NCBI RefSeq assembly: GCF_024494355.1
Contig: NZ_JAKNQY010000006.1
Location: 62,001 to 126,000, forward strand
Length of the DNA stretch: 64,000 bases
From: Pseudomonas sp. Q11
GTDB lineage: Bacteria; Pseudomonadota; Gammaproteobacteria; Pseudomonadales; Pseudomonadaceae
Direction: 5' to 3'
The notes beneath the pieces are model-generated. The model ran no database searches. It was not told where the DNA came from and saw only the letters and a program-made list of their open reading frames with translations. Below are positions 8,565 to 17,179 of the stretch, one piece after another. The position numbers and the translations under genes are program-made. Position 1 is the stretch's first letter. The number at the start of each line of letters is the position of its first letter.

Positions 8565-9878
8565 CTACCCCGGAACGCTTCCTGCCGGGCTGTTGCGGTT
8601 CTTTTCCTCAATCCACTGGGACATGTATTGAGTGCTCTTGTGCTGGTGGTGACGCAACATGCTGCCGGTGAAGTTGTCCCGGCGCCGTTGCGCAAGGTCG
8701 GCGCGACAGGCATCGAGGCAATCAATCAGCGCCGGGCCATGGACCTGTCGCCGGTAACGGTCCGCCAGCAGGGCCAGGCCGTTATCCCGGGCGCGGGTCC
8801 AAAGGCTCTGCTCGCTGTACAACTGCACAGCGGCGCGGGCGATATCTTCGGCGCTTTGGGCAATCGATCCGGGCCAGGGCATTTCACCGTGCATGGCTTC
8901 TGCGCCAATGGGCGTGGTGACATTGGGTGTACCGCACAGCATGGCATCGATCAGCTTGCCCTTGATGCCGGCACCGAAACGCAACGGCGCCAGGCAGACA
9001 CGCGCCGCCGACATGACCTGCAGGGCGTCTTCGGCCCAGTTCATGATGTGAAACCCTTGAGCCGAGTTGTGCAGGGCCGCTGCCTTGGGCGGGGTGTAGG
9101 CGCCATACAGGTGCAGTTGTGCGCCAGGCAGTTGTTGGCGGATCAGTGGCCAAATGGCGTTTTTCATCCAGAGCACGGCGTCCCAGTTCGGTGCGTGACG
9201 GAAGTTGCCGATGCTCAGGAAGTGCGCCCGGTCTTCGAACGGCACGCGTGCTTCGCTCGGCAGGTCCAGCATCAATGGGCACCAATGCAAGAGGTTTCGC
9301 GGCAGTTTGAAATGTTCCACCAGCAGCTCGATCTCGACTTCGGACACCATCAGGTTCAGGTCGCATCGGTACAGGGCAGCGATTTCCCGCTTGGCCAGGT
9401 CGGTGTTGGCCATCAACTCGAACGCCTGAGGCAAGTCCAGCGCAAACAGATCGCTGAAATCCTGGGAAACGCCATCGTCCTTCAAACGATCCTTGAGCCG
9501 CTGATGCCGGGCATGGCGCAGGCTTTGCAGATCGGACGTCTCCAGCACCCGAAGGGCGCCGGGGCAGTGTTTCTCGACCCGCCAGCCGAACTGTTCTTCC
9601 ATCATGAATTGGTCGAACAACACGATATCCGGGGCTAGCTCAGCAATGAATGCATCGAAGCTGCTGCTGTTGAGTTCGATCGGCACCTCGCGGATGCCCA
9701 GCGCGATCAGCTCGGCGCGATTCTCGCCAGGGCCCGCGGGGCTGCTGAAGGTGATGTCCCAGCCTTGCCCGAGGAAGGCTTCCAGGATCTGCATGACGTG
9801 CCCGCTGGCAGCCGATGAACGCGGCTCGGGCCAGACATAGCCGATAACCAGGACCTTGGTGGCGGTGGGTTGACGCAT
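8565..9878 (-). CDS. Glycosyltransferase, GT4-like (GT-B fold)
   Basis: 437-aa cytoplasmic protein with an N-terminal Rossmann start (TKVLVIGYVWPEPRSSAASG), an acceptor-side half to about residue 200 and a donor-binding half with FLSIGNFRHAPNWDAVLWM and, near 290-330, LAPLRFGAGIKGKLIDAM followed by GTPNVTTPIGAEAM. The last stretch resembles the E-x7-E/nucleotide-sugar region of GT4 enzymes, although the first glutamate is not obvious (it reads RFGAGIKGK). No signal peptide or membrane segment. It stands alone: no other polysaccharide gene is nearby, so donor and acceptor cannot be assigned. It ends 58 bp from the mtlR start. Confidence 0.75.
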   Translation of the reverse strand: MRQPTATKVLVIGYVWPEPRSSAASGHVMQILEAFLGQGWDITFSSPAGPGENRAELIALGIREVPIELNSSSFDAFIAELAPDIVLFDQFMMEEQFGWRVEKHCPGALRVLETSDLQSLRHARHQRLKDRLKDDGVSQDFSDLFALDLPQAFELMANTDLAKREIAALYRCDLNLMVSEVEIELLVEHFKLPRNLLHWCPLMLDLPSEARVPFEDRAHFLSIGNFRHAPNWDAVLWMKNAIWPLIRQQLPGAQLHLYGAYTPPKAAALHNSAQGFHIMNWAEDALQVMSAARVCLAPLRFGAGIKGKLIDAMLCGTPNVTTPIGAEAMHGEMPWPGSIAQSAEDIARAAVQLYSEQSLWTRARDNGLALLADRYRRQVHGPALIDCLDACRADLAQRRRDNFTGSMLRHHQHKSTQYMSQWIEEKNRNSPAGSVPG

Positions 9879-9958
9879 GAGCGGGCGCTTCCTTGGAACG
9901 AATCGACGTGGGCGCTATCAGCGCGGGGCGCCGATAGTGACCAACAATTGCGTCAGGC

Positions 9959-10339
9959 TCAAGAAAGAATGCCGTTGACCTTATCGCGCAACTGATCGAT
10001 GGAAAAAGGCTTGCCAATCACCGCCATGCCTTCAGGCACATCGATGCTTTCGGCATACCCGCTGGCAAACAGAATGGGCAACTGAGGCCGAGCCGATCGG
10101 GCCTGCCTGGCCAGCTCGCGACCGTCCATCACCGGCAGGCCGACATCGGTCATCATCAGCGCGATGGGCTGCGCATCATTGCGCAAATACACCAGGGCCT
10201 GTTCACAGCCGTCCGCTTCCAGTACCTGGTATTCCAGCTCTTCCAGCACGTCGACAATCAACATACGAACGATGTCGTCGTCTTCGACTACCAGAATGGT
10301 CGGCTGAGTATCAGGAGCGGGGTTGTGCATAGTAGACAT
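9959..10339 (-). CDS. Single-domain response regulator
   Basis: 126-aa stand-alone receiver (CheY-like) with no output domain. Acidic triad in VVEDDD (about 20), phospho-acceptor D65 in MMTDVGLPVMDG, and the conserved lysine in VIGKPFS near the end. ATG 10339 is used; a second ATG three codons later is also possible. It is divergent from the large hybrid kinase gene across a 240-bp region and probably shares its regulation; a partner kinase in this cluster is likely but not shown by the sequence. Confidence 0.88.
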   Translation of the reverse strand: MSTMHNPAPDTQPTILVVEDDDIVRMLIVDVLEELEYQVLEADGCEQALVYLRNDAQPIALMMTDVGLPVMDGRELARQARSARPQLPILFASGYAESIDVPEGMAVIGKPFSIDQLRDKVNGILS

Positions 10340-10485
10340 TCTCGGGGTATTGGGTTGGGGAGGCGCGCCGAAAAAAAACGGCCTTATGCATGAGTAAGTA
10401 GCGAGGCGGCACAAGTTCCCGGAGTTGTACAAGAAAGGATCTATAGTACAAGAGCTGACAAGGATCGTCGCTTCCTCAGGCTTTT

Positions 10486-10551
10486 CGTGGAGTTTGCGCC
10501 TTTGACTCGTCAGAATGTGGATCCAACCGGTGTTTTTCGGCAAACTCCACG
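10486..10551. promoter_or_regulatory. 12-bp inverted repeat upstream of hybrid kinase
   Basis: CGTGGAGTTTGC (10486-10497) and its exact reverse complement GCAAACTCCACG (10540-10551) flank a 42-bp spacer and end 29 bp before the kinase ATG. It could be a two-site operator or a leader stem that includes the ribosome-binding region. Nothing else in the window matches it. Confidence 0.4.
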
Positions 10552-10580
10552 GTTTTCAACTGTCCACCAAGGCATATTCC

Positions 10581-13500
10581 ATGACTCCTTCGTCTTCGGT
10601 TGACGAGCAAAGTTTTCGCAAGCTCCTGAGCCGCAATATCAGCCTGCCCCTGGGCATCGGCGCCCTTAGCGCCGTGTTTTTCATCGTGCTGATCACCTAT
10701 CTGTTGTCGGTCATACAATGGGTCGGGCATACCGACCGGGTGATCAATAACGCCAACGAAGCGCTCAAGCTGAGCGTGGACCTGGAAACCGGCATTCGCG
10801 GCTACCTCTTGACTGGCGACGAGCACTTTCTCGACCCCTATGAAGTCGCCAAGCCGCGTATCGCCGTGGCCCTGGACACATTGCTGGAATTGACAGCTGA
10901 CAACCCCGTCCAGGTGGACCGGCTGCGCAAGGTACAAGCGCTCCAGGTGGAGTGGGCCAATTACGCCCAGGACATGATCAACATGCAGCGCAACGGCGGC
11001 GATTACCGGGGCGCGGTAAAGGCTGGGCGCGGCAAGCGCTTGACCGATGAAATACGTAAAACCTACGAGGATATCGTCGAGACCGAACAGCAACTGCGGG
11101 CCGAGCGCAACGAGCAAGTACGCACCACCACCCTCTGGAGCATCGCTCTGTATCTGTTGTTCGTCGCCGCCGTCAGCGGGTTGCTGGCCTATGTCGGTCG
11201 CCGGGATCTGTTGGGCTTGTCCAACAACTACAGCGCCAGCCTGAAGGTTCAGCAGCAGAGCGCTTTGCACCTGGAAAAACAGGCCTGGCTGCGCAATGGC
11301 CAGACGCTGCTGGCCGAACAGGTCCTGGGGCAACTGACGTTGAACCTGCTGGGTCGCAACATCCTGCAGTTTTGCGCTCAATATATGGGATCAGTGGTCG
11401 CGGCGCTTTATGCACGGGAAGAAAGCGGTCTGCTCAGACGTGTCGCCACCTATGGCATGTCCCGGGAAGACGACGAACAACACCAGGTGATCGTCGTCGG
11501 CGAAGGCATTGCCGGGCAGGCCGTACAACAGGCGCGTCTCATCCGCCTGGATGATGTGCCCGACGACTACCTGAAAGTCAGCTCCGGCCTGGGCCAGGGT
11601 TTGCCCAATAGTGTAGTGGTGATGCCGACCAGCGACGATGACCGGATCAACGGCGTCATCGAGCTGGGCTTCCTGCGACCGTTGACCGACCGTGATATCG
11701 AGCTGTTGGAACTGGTGGCCGGCAACATTGGCACCTCCATCGAGGCGGCTCGTTATCGACAGCGCTTGCAGGAAGTCCTGGCCGAAACCCAACAGCTGAA
11801 CGAAGAGTTGCAAGTTCAGCAGGAGGAACTCAAGACGGCAAACGAAGAGCTGGAAGAACAGTCGCGTATCCTCAAGGAATCCCAGGCTCATCTGGAAGCC
11901 CAACAACAGGAACTGGAGCAGACCAACGAGCAACTGGCTGAACAGCGCGATGCCATGGACCAGAAGAACAGTGAACTGAATCTGGCGCAGATCCAGTTAC
12001 AGGAACGCGCCGAGGAATTGCAACGTTCGAGCAAATACAAATCCGAGTTCCTGGCGAACATGTCCCATGAACTGCGCACGCCACTCAACAGCTCGCTGAT
12101 CCTCTCCAAACTGCTGGCGGAGAACCCGCAGCAGAACCTTAGCGAGGAACAGGTGAAATTTGCCGAGTCGATCTATAGCGCCGGCAACGACTTGCTGAAC
12201 CTGATCAATGACATTCTCGACATCTCCAAAGTCGAAGCCGGGAAGTTGGAAGTACGCCCGGAAAACACCGGGGTGTCGCGCCTGGTGGAAGGGTTGCGCG
12301 AGCTGTTCACGCCTCTGGCGGCGGAAAAGGGCCTGAGCTTCGAGGTGCAAGTGCTGCCTGACGCGCCGCCCATGCTGTATACCGACCGCCAGCGGCTGGA
12401 ACAAGTGCTCAAGAACCTGCTGTCCAACGCAGTGAAGTTCACCGAGCAAGGCACCGTTTGCCTGTCGGTGGCCGGTCAGCCGGGGGCGGGCATCGCGTTC
12501 ATGGTGCGAGACTCGGGGATCGGCATCGCCGCCGATCAGCAACAAAGCATCTTTGAAGCCTTCCGCCAGGCCGATGGCACCACCAACCGCCGTTATGGCG
12601 GCACCGGCTTGGGACTGTCGATCTCGCGCGACCTGGCTACCTTGCTGGGCGGTTCAATCTCTGTCTCCAGCGAGCCAGGGCAGGGCAGTGTGTTTACGCT
12701 GGTATTGCCTGAGCGCTATATCGAACCAGGTGAAACGCTGGCAGAACCGGCGAGGCTCACTCCGGCGGCTACGCTGCCGGTACGTGCCGCGCCTGAACCT
12801 GCGCCCCTGATCGCCCAGGTCGATGCGCCCATCGCCCAATTCCCCGATGATCGCGATAACGCGCCGTTCAGCACCCGCTGCATCTTGGTGATCGAAGACG
12901 AGCCGAGCTTTGCCCGGATTCTTTTCGATCTTGCCCACGAACTCGGTTACCAGTGCCTGGTGGCCCAAGGCGCCGATGAAGGCTTCGACCTGGCCTCGCA
13001 GCTGATCCCCGATGCCATTCTGCTGGACATGCGCCTGCCGGATCACTCCGGGCTGACGGTGTTGCAGCGGCTCAAGGAGCAACCTGGAACCCGGCACATC
13101 CCGGTGCACGTGATTTCCGTTGAGGATCGTGTCGAAGCCGCGATGCACATGGGCGCTGTCGGCTATGCGGTCAAACCGGCCACTCGTGAAGAACTCAAGG
13201 AGGTGTTCGCCCGCCTGGAAGCCAAGCTGACCCAGAAGGTCAAGCGGGTGTTGCTGGTGGAAGACGACGACTTGCAACGCGACAGCATCACTCGCCTGAT
13301 CGGCGACGACGACATCGAGATCACTGCTGTCGGCCTCGCCCAACAAGCCCTGGATCTGCTGCGCACCAACGTCTACGACTGCATGATCATCGACCTGAAG
13401 CTGCCTGACATGCTGGGCAATGACCTGCTCAAGCGCATGTCCACCGAAGAGATCTGTTCGTTTCCGCCTGTGATCGTCTACACCGGACGTAACCTGACCC

Positions 13501-14057
13501 GCGATGAAGAGGCCGAACTGCGCAAGTATTCGCGCTCGATCATCATCAAGGGGGCCCGCTCGCCAGAGCGTTTGCTGGACGAGGTCACACTTTTTCTGCA
13601 CAAAGTCGAATCCCGGTTGTCCCATGAACGGCAGCGGATGCTCAGGACCGCCCGCAGCCGCGACAAGGTTTTCGAGGGCCGCAAAGTGCTGCTGGTGGAC
13701 GATGATGTGCGCAACATTTTCGCCCTGACCAGCGCCCTGGAGGCCAAGGGAGCGATCGTTGTCATCGGCCGTAACGGCCATGAGGCGATCGAGCGTCTGA
13801 ACGAAGTTGACGACATCGACCTGGTGCTGATGGATGTGATGATGCCAGAGATGGATGGTTTCGAAGCCACCGCCCTGATCCGCAAGGACCCACGCTGGCG
13901 CAAACTGCCCATTATTGCCGTGACGGCCAAAGCCATGAAGGATGATCAGGAGCGCTGCCTTGCGGCCGGTTCCAACGATTACCTGGCCAAGCCCATCGAC
14001 CTGGATCGTCTGTTCTCGCTGATTCGCGTGTGGTTGCCGAATATGGAAAGAATTTAG
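10581..14057 (+). CDS. CHASE3-GAF hybrid histidine kinase with three receiver domains
   Basis: 1158-aa inner-membrane sensor. Order: membrane segment (about 20-45); periplasmic CHASE3 domain (about 50-180) with the typical ETGIRGYLLTGDEHFLDPY; second membrane segment (about 181-205); GAF domain (about 240-390); long Glu/Gln-rich coiled coil (about 395-485); HisKA with H496 in NMSHELRTPLN; ATPase domain (about 600-715) with GTGLGLSIS; then receivers with acceptors D816, D938 and D1085. ATG 10581 starts the protein directly before the first membrane segment. It heads a coupled series: its TAG overlaps the GTG of the cheR-like gene. The input signal is unknown; the multi-receiver tail implies a phosphorelay. 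Confidence 0.93.
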   Translation: MTPSSSVDEQSFRKLLSRNISLPLGIGALSAVFFIVLITYLLSVIQWVGHTDRVINNANEALKLSVDLETGIRGYLLTGDEHFLDPYEVAKPRIAVALDTLLELTADNPVQVDRLRKVQALQVEWANYAQDMINMQRNGGDYRGAVKAGRGKRLTDEIRKTYEDIVETEQQLRAERNEQVRTTTLWSIALYLLFVAAVSGLLAYVGRRDLLGLSNNYSASLKVQQQSALHLEKQAWLRNGQTLLAEQVLGQLTLNLLGRNILQFCAQYMGSVVAALYAREESGLLRRVATYGMSREDDEQHQVIVVGEGIAGQAVQQARLIRLDDVPDDYLKVSSGLGQGLPNSVVVMPTSDDDRINGVIELGFLRPLTDRDIELLELVAGNIGTSIEAARYRQRLQEVLAETQQLNEELQVQQEELKTANEELEEQSRILKESQAHLEAQQQELEQTNEQLAEQRDAMDQKNSELNLAQIQLQERAEELQRSSKYKSEFLANMSHELRTPLNSSLILSKLLAENPQQNLSEEQVKFAESIYSAGNDLLNLINDILDISKVEAGKLEVRPENTGVSRLVEGLRELFTPLAAEKGLSFEVQVLPDAPPMLYTDRQRLEQVLKNLLSNAVKFTEQGTVCLSVAGQPGAGIAFMVRDSGIGIAADQQQSIFEAFRQADGTTNRRYGGTGLGLSISRDLATLLGGSISVSSEPGQGSVFTLVLPERYIEPGETLAEPARLTPAATLPVRAAPEPAPLIAQVDAPIAQFPDDRDNAPFSTRCILVIEDEPSFARILFDLAHELGYQCLVAQGADEGFDLASQLIPDAILLDMRLPDHSGLTVLQRLKEQPGTRHIPVHVISVEDRVEAAMHMGAVGYAVKPATREELKEVFARLEAKLTQKVKRVLLVEDDDLQRDSITRLIGDDDIEITAVGLAQQALDLLRTNVYDCMIIDLKLPDMLGNDLLKRMSTEEICSFPPVIVYTGRNLTRDEEAELRKYSRSIIIKGARSPERLLDEVTLFLHKVESRLSHERQRMLRTARSRDKVFEGRKVLLVDDDVRNIFALTSALEAKGAIVVIGRNGHEAIERLNEVDDIDLVLMDVMMPEMDGFEATALIRKDPRWRKLPIIAVTAKAMKDDQERCLAAGSNDYLAKPIDLDRLFSLIRVWLPNMERI

Positions 14058-14872
14058 TGGAACGTGACACTGACATTGAACTTCGTTTGTTGATCGACGC
14101 GATCTATCTCAAGTACAGCTATGATTTTCGGGATTATTCCGGCGCCTCCATCAAGCGCCGGGTGCAGCACGCGCTGAGCCAGTTCGAGTGCAGGACCATC
14201 TCGGCACTGCAGGAGCGCGTGCTGCATGACCCGGGCATGTTCATGCAATTGCTGCAACTGCTGACGATCCCCGTCAGCGAGATGTTTCGCGACCCATCGC
14301 ATTTCCTGGCGATTCGCGAAGAAGTGGTGCCACTGCTCAAGACCTACCCTTCGATAAAGATCTGGATCGCCGGTTGCAGTACCGGGGAGGAGGTCTACTC
14401 CATGGCGATTCTGCTGCGCGAAGAGGGCTTGCTGGACCGCACGCTCATTTATGCAACCGACATCAATCCACGCTCCTTGGAAAAAGCCAAGCAAGGCATT
14501 TTTTCCCTTGAAAACGTGCGCGCCTACACCCAAAACTACCAGCGCGCCGGAGGGCGACGGTCATTTGCCGATTACTACACCGCCGCCTACGATTACGCGA
14601 TGTTCGACAAAACCCTGCGTGAGAACGTGACTTTTGCCGATCACAGTCTGGCGACCGACAGTGTTTTTTCAGAAACTCAGTTAATTTCCTGTCGTAACGT
14701 ACTTATTTACTTCAACAAAAAATTGCAAGATCGTGCATTTGGACTGTTCCATGAGTCCCTTTGTCACCGTGGCTTCCTGGTGTTGGGTAGCAAAGAGACG
14801 CTGGATTTTTCGTCTTTCGGCAAGCAATTCGAACCGTTGGTCAAACAGGAACGGATCTATCGCAAGTTATGA
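14057..14872 (+). CDS. CheR-type protein-glutamate methyltransferase
   Basis: 271-aa SAM-dependent methyltransferase of the CheR family, which methylates glutamates on chemoreceptors. A small helical N-terminal domain (to about 75) precedes the catalytic domain with the SAM-binding motif GCSTGEEVYS (residues 106-115) and the later ISCRNVLIYF. GTG 14057 overlaps the upstream kinase stop by one base; an ATG at 14030 inside the kinase gene is a less likely start. It overlaps the cheB-like gene by ATGA. No chemoreceptor gene is in the window, so the methylated partner is unknown and may be a kinase of this cluster. Confidence 0.9.
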   Translation: MERDTDIELRLLIDAIYLKYSYDFRDYSGASIKRRVQHALSQFECRTISALQERVLHDPGMFMQLLQLLTIPVSEMFRDPSHFLAIREEVVPLLKTYPSIKIWIAGCSTGEEVYSMAILLREEGLLDRTLIYATDINPRSLEKAKQGIFSLENVRAYTQNYQRAGGRRSFADYYTAAYDYAMFDKTLRENVTFADHSLATDSVFSETQLISCRNVLIYFNKKLQDRAFGLFHESLCHRGFLVLGSKETLDFSSFGKQFEPLVKQERIYRKL

Positions 14873-15456
14873 GCCAGATGACCAACAGATCCAGAGCCCC
14901 GATCGAAGCCATTGTCGTCGGGGCTTCCGCCGGCGGCGTCGAAGCGCTGCTCAAGGTGTTTGGGCAACTGCGCAAGGGCTTCGGCGTACCCATCCTGGTG
15001 GTGCTGCACCTGCCCGACGAGCGCGACAGCCAAATGGCCAGTGTTTTCAACCACCGTCTTGCGGTACCGGTGCAGGAGGCTCAGGACAAGCAGGATATCC
15101 AGCCGGGCACCTTATACGTGGCCTCGCCCGGCTATCACCTGTCGGTCGAAGCTGATCGCAGCCTGTCATTGAGCCTGGAGGAACCGGTGCACCATTCGCG
15201 ACCGTCCATTGACGTGCTGTTCGAATCCGCCGCCGACGTCTTCGGTCCGAACCTGCTGGCGGTCGTGCTGACCGGCGCCAACAACGACGGCGCCCGGGGG
15301 CTGGCCAGGGTCAGGGAGCTGGGCGGAATCACCGTGGTCCAGGACCCTGACGAAGCCCAGGTCTCGACCATGCCCGAAGCAGCGCTTGCCCTGCACGAGC
15401 CCGACCATATCCTTACTTTGCAAGGCATCGGCCAATTATTGGCCGCGCTGGAATGA
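14869..15456 (+). CDS. CheB-type methylesterase domain protein (no receiver)
   Basis: 195-aa stand-alone methylesterase/deamidase catalytic domain. The expected triad is visible as S20 in VVGASAGG, H47 in VVLHLPDE and D140 in TGANNDGARG. The regulatory receiver that precedes the catalytic domain in chemotaxis CheB is missing, so activity is not controlled by its own phosphorylation. ATGA overlaps on both sides (with cheR and with the next kinase) show strict translational coupling. It would oppose the CheR-type protein on an unknown target. Confidence 0.9.
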   Translation: MSQMTNRSRAPIEAIVVGASAGGVEALLKVFGQLRKGFGVPILVVLHLPDERDSQMASVFNHRLAVPVQEAQDKQDIQPGTLYVASPGYHLSVEADRSLSLSLEEPVHHSRPSIDVLFESAADVFGPNLLAVVLTGANNDGARGLARVRELGGITVVQDPDEAQVSTMPEAALALHEPDHILTLQGIGQLLAALE

Positions 15457-16742
15457 ACTACATGCCAAGAGATATTCAAGCCAAACTGCTGATCGTTGAT
15501 GATCTGCCGGAGAATCTGTTGGCCCTGGAAGCGCTGATCAAGCTTGACGATCGCCAGGTTTTCAAGGCCCTGTCGGCCGATGAGGCGCTGTCTTTGCTGC
15601 TGCAACACGACTTTGCCCTGGCCATCATCGATGTGCAGATGCCGGGAATGAACGGGTTTGAACTGGCCGAGTTGATGCGCGGCACGGAAAAGACCCGCAG
15701 CATTCCTATTATCTTTGTCAGCGCCGCGGGCCGCGAACGCAACTATGCCTTCACCGGCTATGAAAGTGGCGCGGTGGACTTCCTGCACAAACCGCTGGAC
15801 AACCACGCCGTCAAAAGCAAGGTCAATGTGTTTGTCGAGCTGTATCGGCAAAGAAAGGCGATGAAGGAACAGGTCATCGCATTGCAGGAGAGTCGCCGCG
15901 AGCAGGAGGCCTTGTTGCAGCAGTTGCAGGCCACTCGCGGTGAGTTGGAACAGGCGGTTCGCATGCGTGATGACTTCATGTCCATCGTCGCCCACGAGGT
16001 CCGTACGCCTCTCAATGGCCTGATTCTTGAGACGCAGTTGCGCAAGATGCACCTGGCCCGGGACAACGCCGCGGCCTTCAGCCTGGACAAGGTGCGGGCA
16101 ATGGTCGAGCGCGATGAGCGCCAGATCAAGAGCCTGATCCGGCTGATCGAGGACATGCTCGATGTGTCGCGGATTCGCACCGGCAAGTTATCGATCCGCC
16201 CGACCCGCTTCAACCTGACCGCGCTGGTGGAAAATCTGCTACACAACTTCCAGCCGCAGATCATGGCGGCCGAATGCTCTTTGATCAGCACGACCGAGCC
16301 GACGGTGGAGGGGCGCTGGGATGAATTCCGGATCGAGCAGGTGGTGTCCAACTTGCTGACCAACGCCTTGCGTTATGGCGGGAAAAGCCCGATCGAGGTG
16401 CGCGTGTACAAAACGCCGGACCATGCTTGCGTCGAAGTCCAGGACCACGGTATCGGCATCAGCGAAGAGAACCAGCAGCGCATCTTCCAGCAGTTCGAGC
16501 GAGTGTCATCCAAAGCTGTCGCTTCCGGCCTGGGGCTGGGTCTGTATATCTCCGAACAGATTGTGACGGCCCATGGGGGTACTATCACGGTCAATAGCCG
16601 CCTCAATGAAGGGGCGTTGTTTCGTGTTTGTCTGCCTTTTGAGAAGACGGTCGTGCCCAAAACCGTCGAACAGACGCAACCTCTGAGTGACCCTACGGTC
16701 GTATCAGCAGCTATTGATCGAACAAAGGCTTCTCATGAGTGA
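15453..16742 (+). CDS. Receiver-histidine kinase hybrid (REC-HisKA-HATPase)
   Basis: 429-aa soluble protein. N-terminal receiver (about 10-128) with acceptor D60 in IIDVQMPGMNG, a coiled-coil linker (about 130-175), HisKA with H181 in SIVAHEVRTPLN, and a C-terminal ATPase domain with NLLTNALRYG and GLGLGLYISEQIV. It has no membrane segment and no sensor domain, so its input is probably phosphotransfer to its receiver from the upstream hybrid kinase. ATG 15453 overlaps the cheB-like stop by 4 bp; ATG 15462 is an alternative. Confidence 0.92.
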   Translation: MNYMPRDIQAKLLIVDDLPENLLALEALIKLDDRQVFKALSADEALSLLLQHDFALAIIDVQMPGMNGFELAELMRGTEKTRSIPIIFVSAAGRERNYAFTGYESGAVDFLHKPLDNHAVKSKVNVFVELYRQRKAMKEQVIALQESRREQEALLQQLQATRGELEQAVRMRDDFMSIVAHEVRTPLNGLILETQLRKMHLARDNAAAFSLDKVRAMVERDERQIKSLIRLIEDMLDVSRIRTGKLSIRPTRFNLTALVENLLHNFQPQIMAAECSLISTTEPTVEGRWDEFRIEQVVSNLLTNALRYGGKSPIEVRVYKTPDHACVEVQDHGIGISEENQQRIFQQFERVSSKAVASGLGLGLYISEQIVTAHGGTITVNSRLNEGALFRVCLPFEKTVVPKTVEQTQPLSDPTVVSAAIDRTKASHE

Positions 16743-17112
16743 AGATGCGCAAGACGTTGTACTGATCGTCGAGGATGATCCGTCGATCCTGATGGTATTG
16801 TCGGCTTACCTGTCGGGGGAAGGCTATCGAGTGTTGCAGGCCGAAAACGGTGAGCAGGCGTTCGAAATCCTGGCCAGCAAACCCCACCTGGACATGATGA
16901 TCACCGACTTCCGCCTGCCGGGCGGTATTACCGGTGTGCAGATCGCCGAACCGGCGGTCCGGTTGCGCCCCGACCTGAAAGTCATCTTTATCAGCGGTTA
17001 CGCGCAGGAAGTGCGCGATACCGACAGCCCCATCACCCGCAGGGCACCGATCCTGGGCAAACCGTTCGATCTGGATGTGTTGCAGGACCTGATGCGGAGG
17101 ATGTTGTCGTAG
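16735..17112 (+). CDS. Single-domain response regulator
   Basis: 125-aa CheY-like receiver with EDD acidic residues near 14-16, acceptor D58 in MMITDFRLPGG and lysine in LGKPFDLDVL. The ATG lies 8 bp inside the end of the preceding kinase gene, so it is the last member of the coupled signalling series. No output domain; it probably acts by protein contact or as a phosphate sink. It is similar in plan to the 126-aa regulator at 9959-10339. Confidence 0.9.
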   Translation: MSEDAQDVVLIVEDDPSILMVLSAYLSGEGYRVLQAENGEQAFEILASKPHLDMMITDFRLPGGITGVQIAEPAVRLRPDLKVIFISGYAQEVRDTDSPITRRAPILGKPFDLDVLQDLMRRMLS

Positions 17113-17133
17113 GTTTGCAGAAGGAGGGCGGGA

Positions 17134-17166
17134 CTTTGTGGAAGCAAGCTTTGCTGCCACAAAATC
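17134..17166. terminator. REP-like hairpin between convergent signalling genes
   Basis: TTTGTGGAAGCAAGC and GCTTTGCTGCCACAAA form a near-perfect stem between two convergent genes, with A/T runs on both sides. A single REP-like element that could terminate transcription from both directions. Confidence 0.55.
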
Positions 17167-17179
17167 CATGATTATTGCC

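Noticed and set aside
14030..14056. Upstream ATG for the CheR-type gene
   Set aside because: It would lie inside the kinase gene; the GTG overlapping the kinase stop matches the tight coupling seen at the other junctions of the series.
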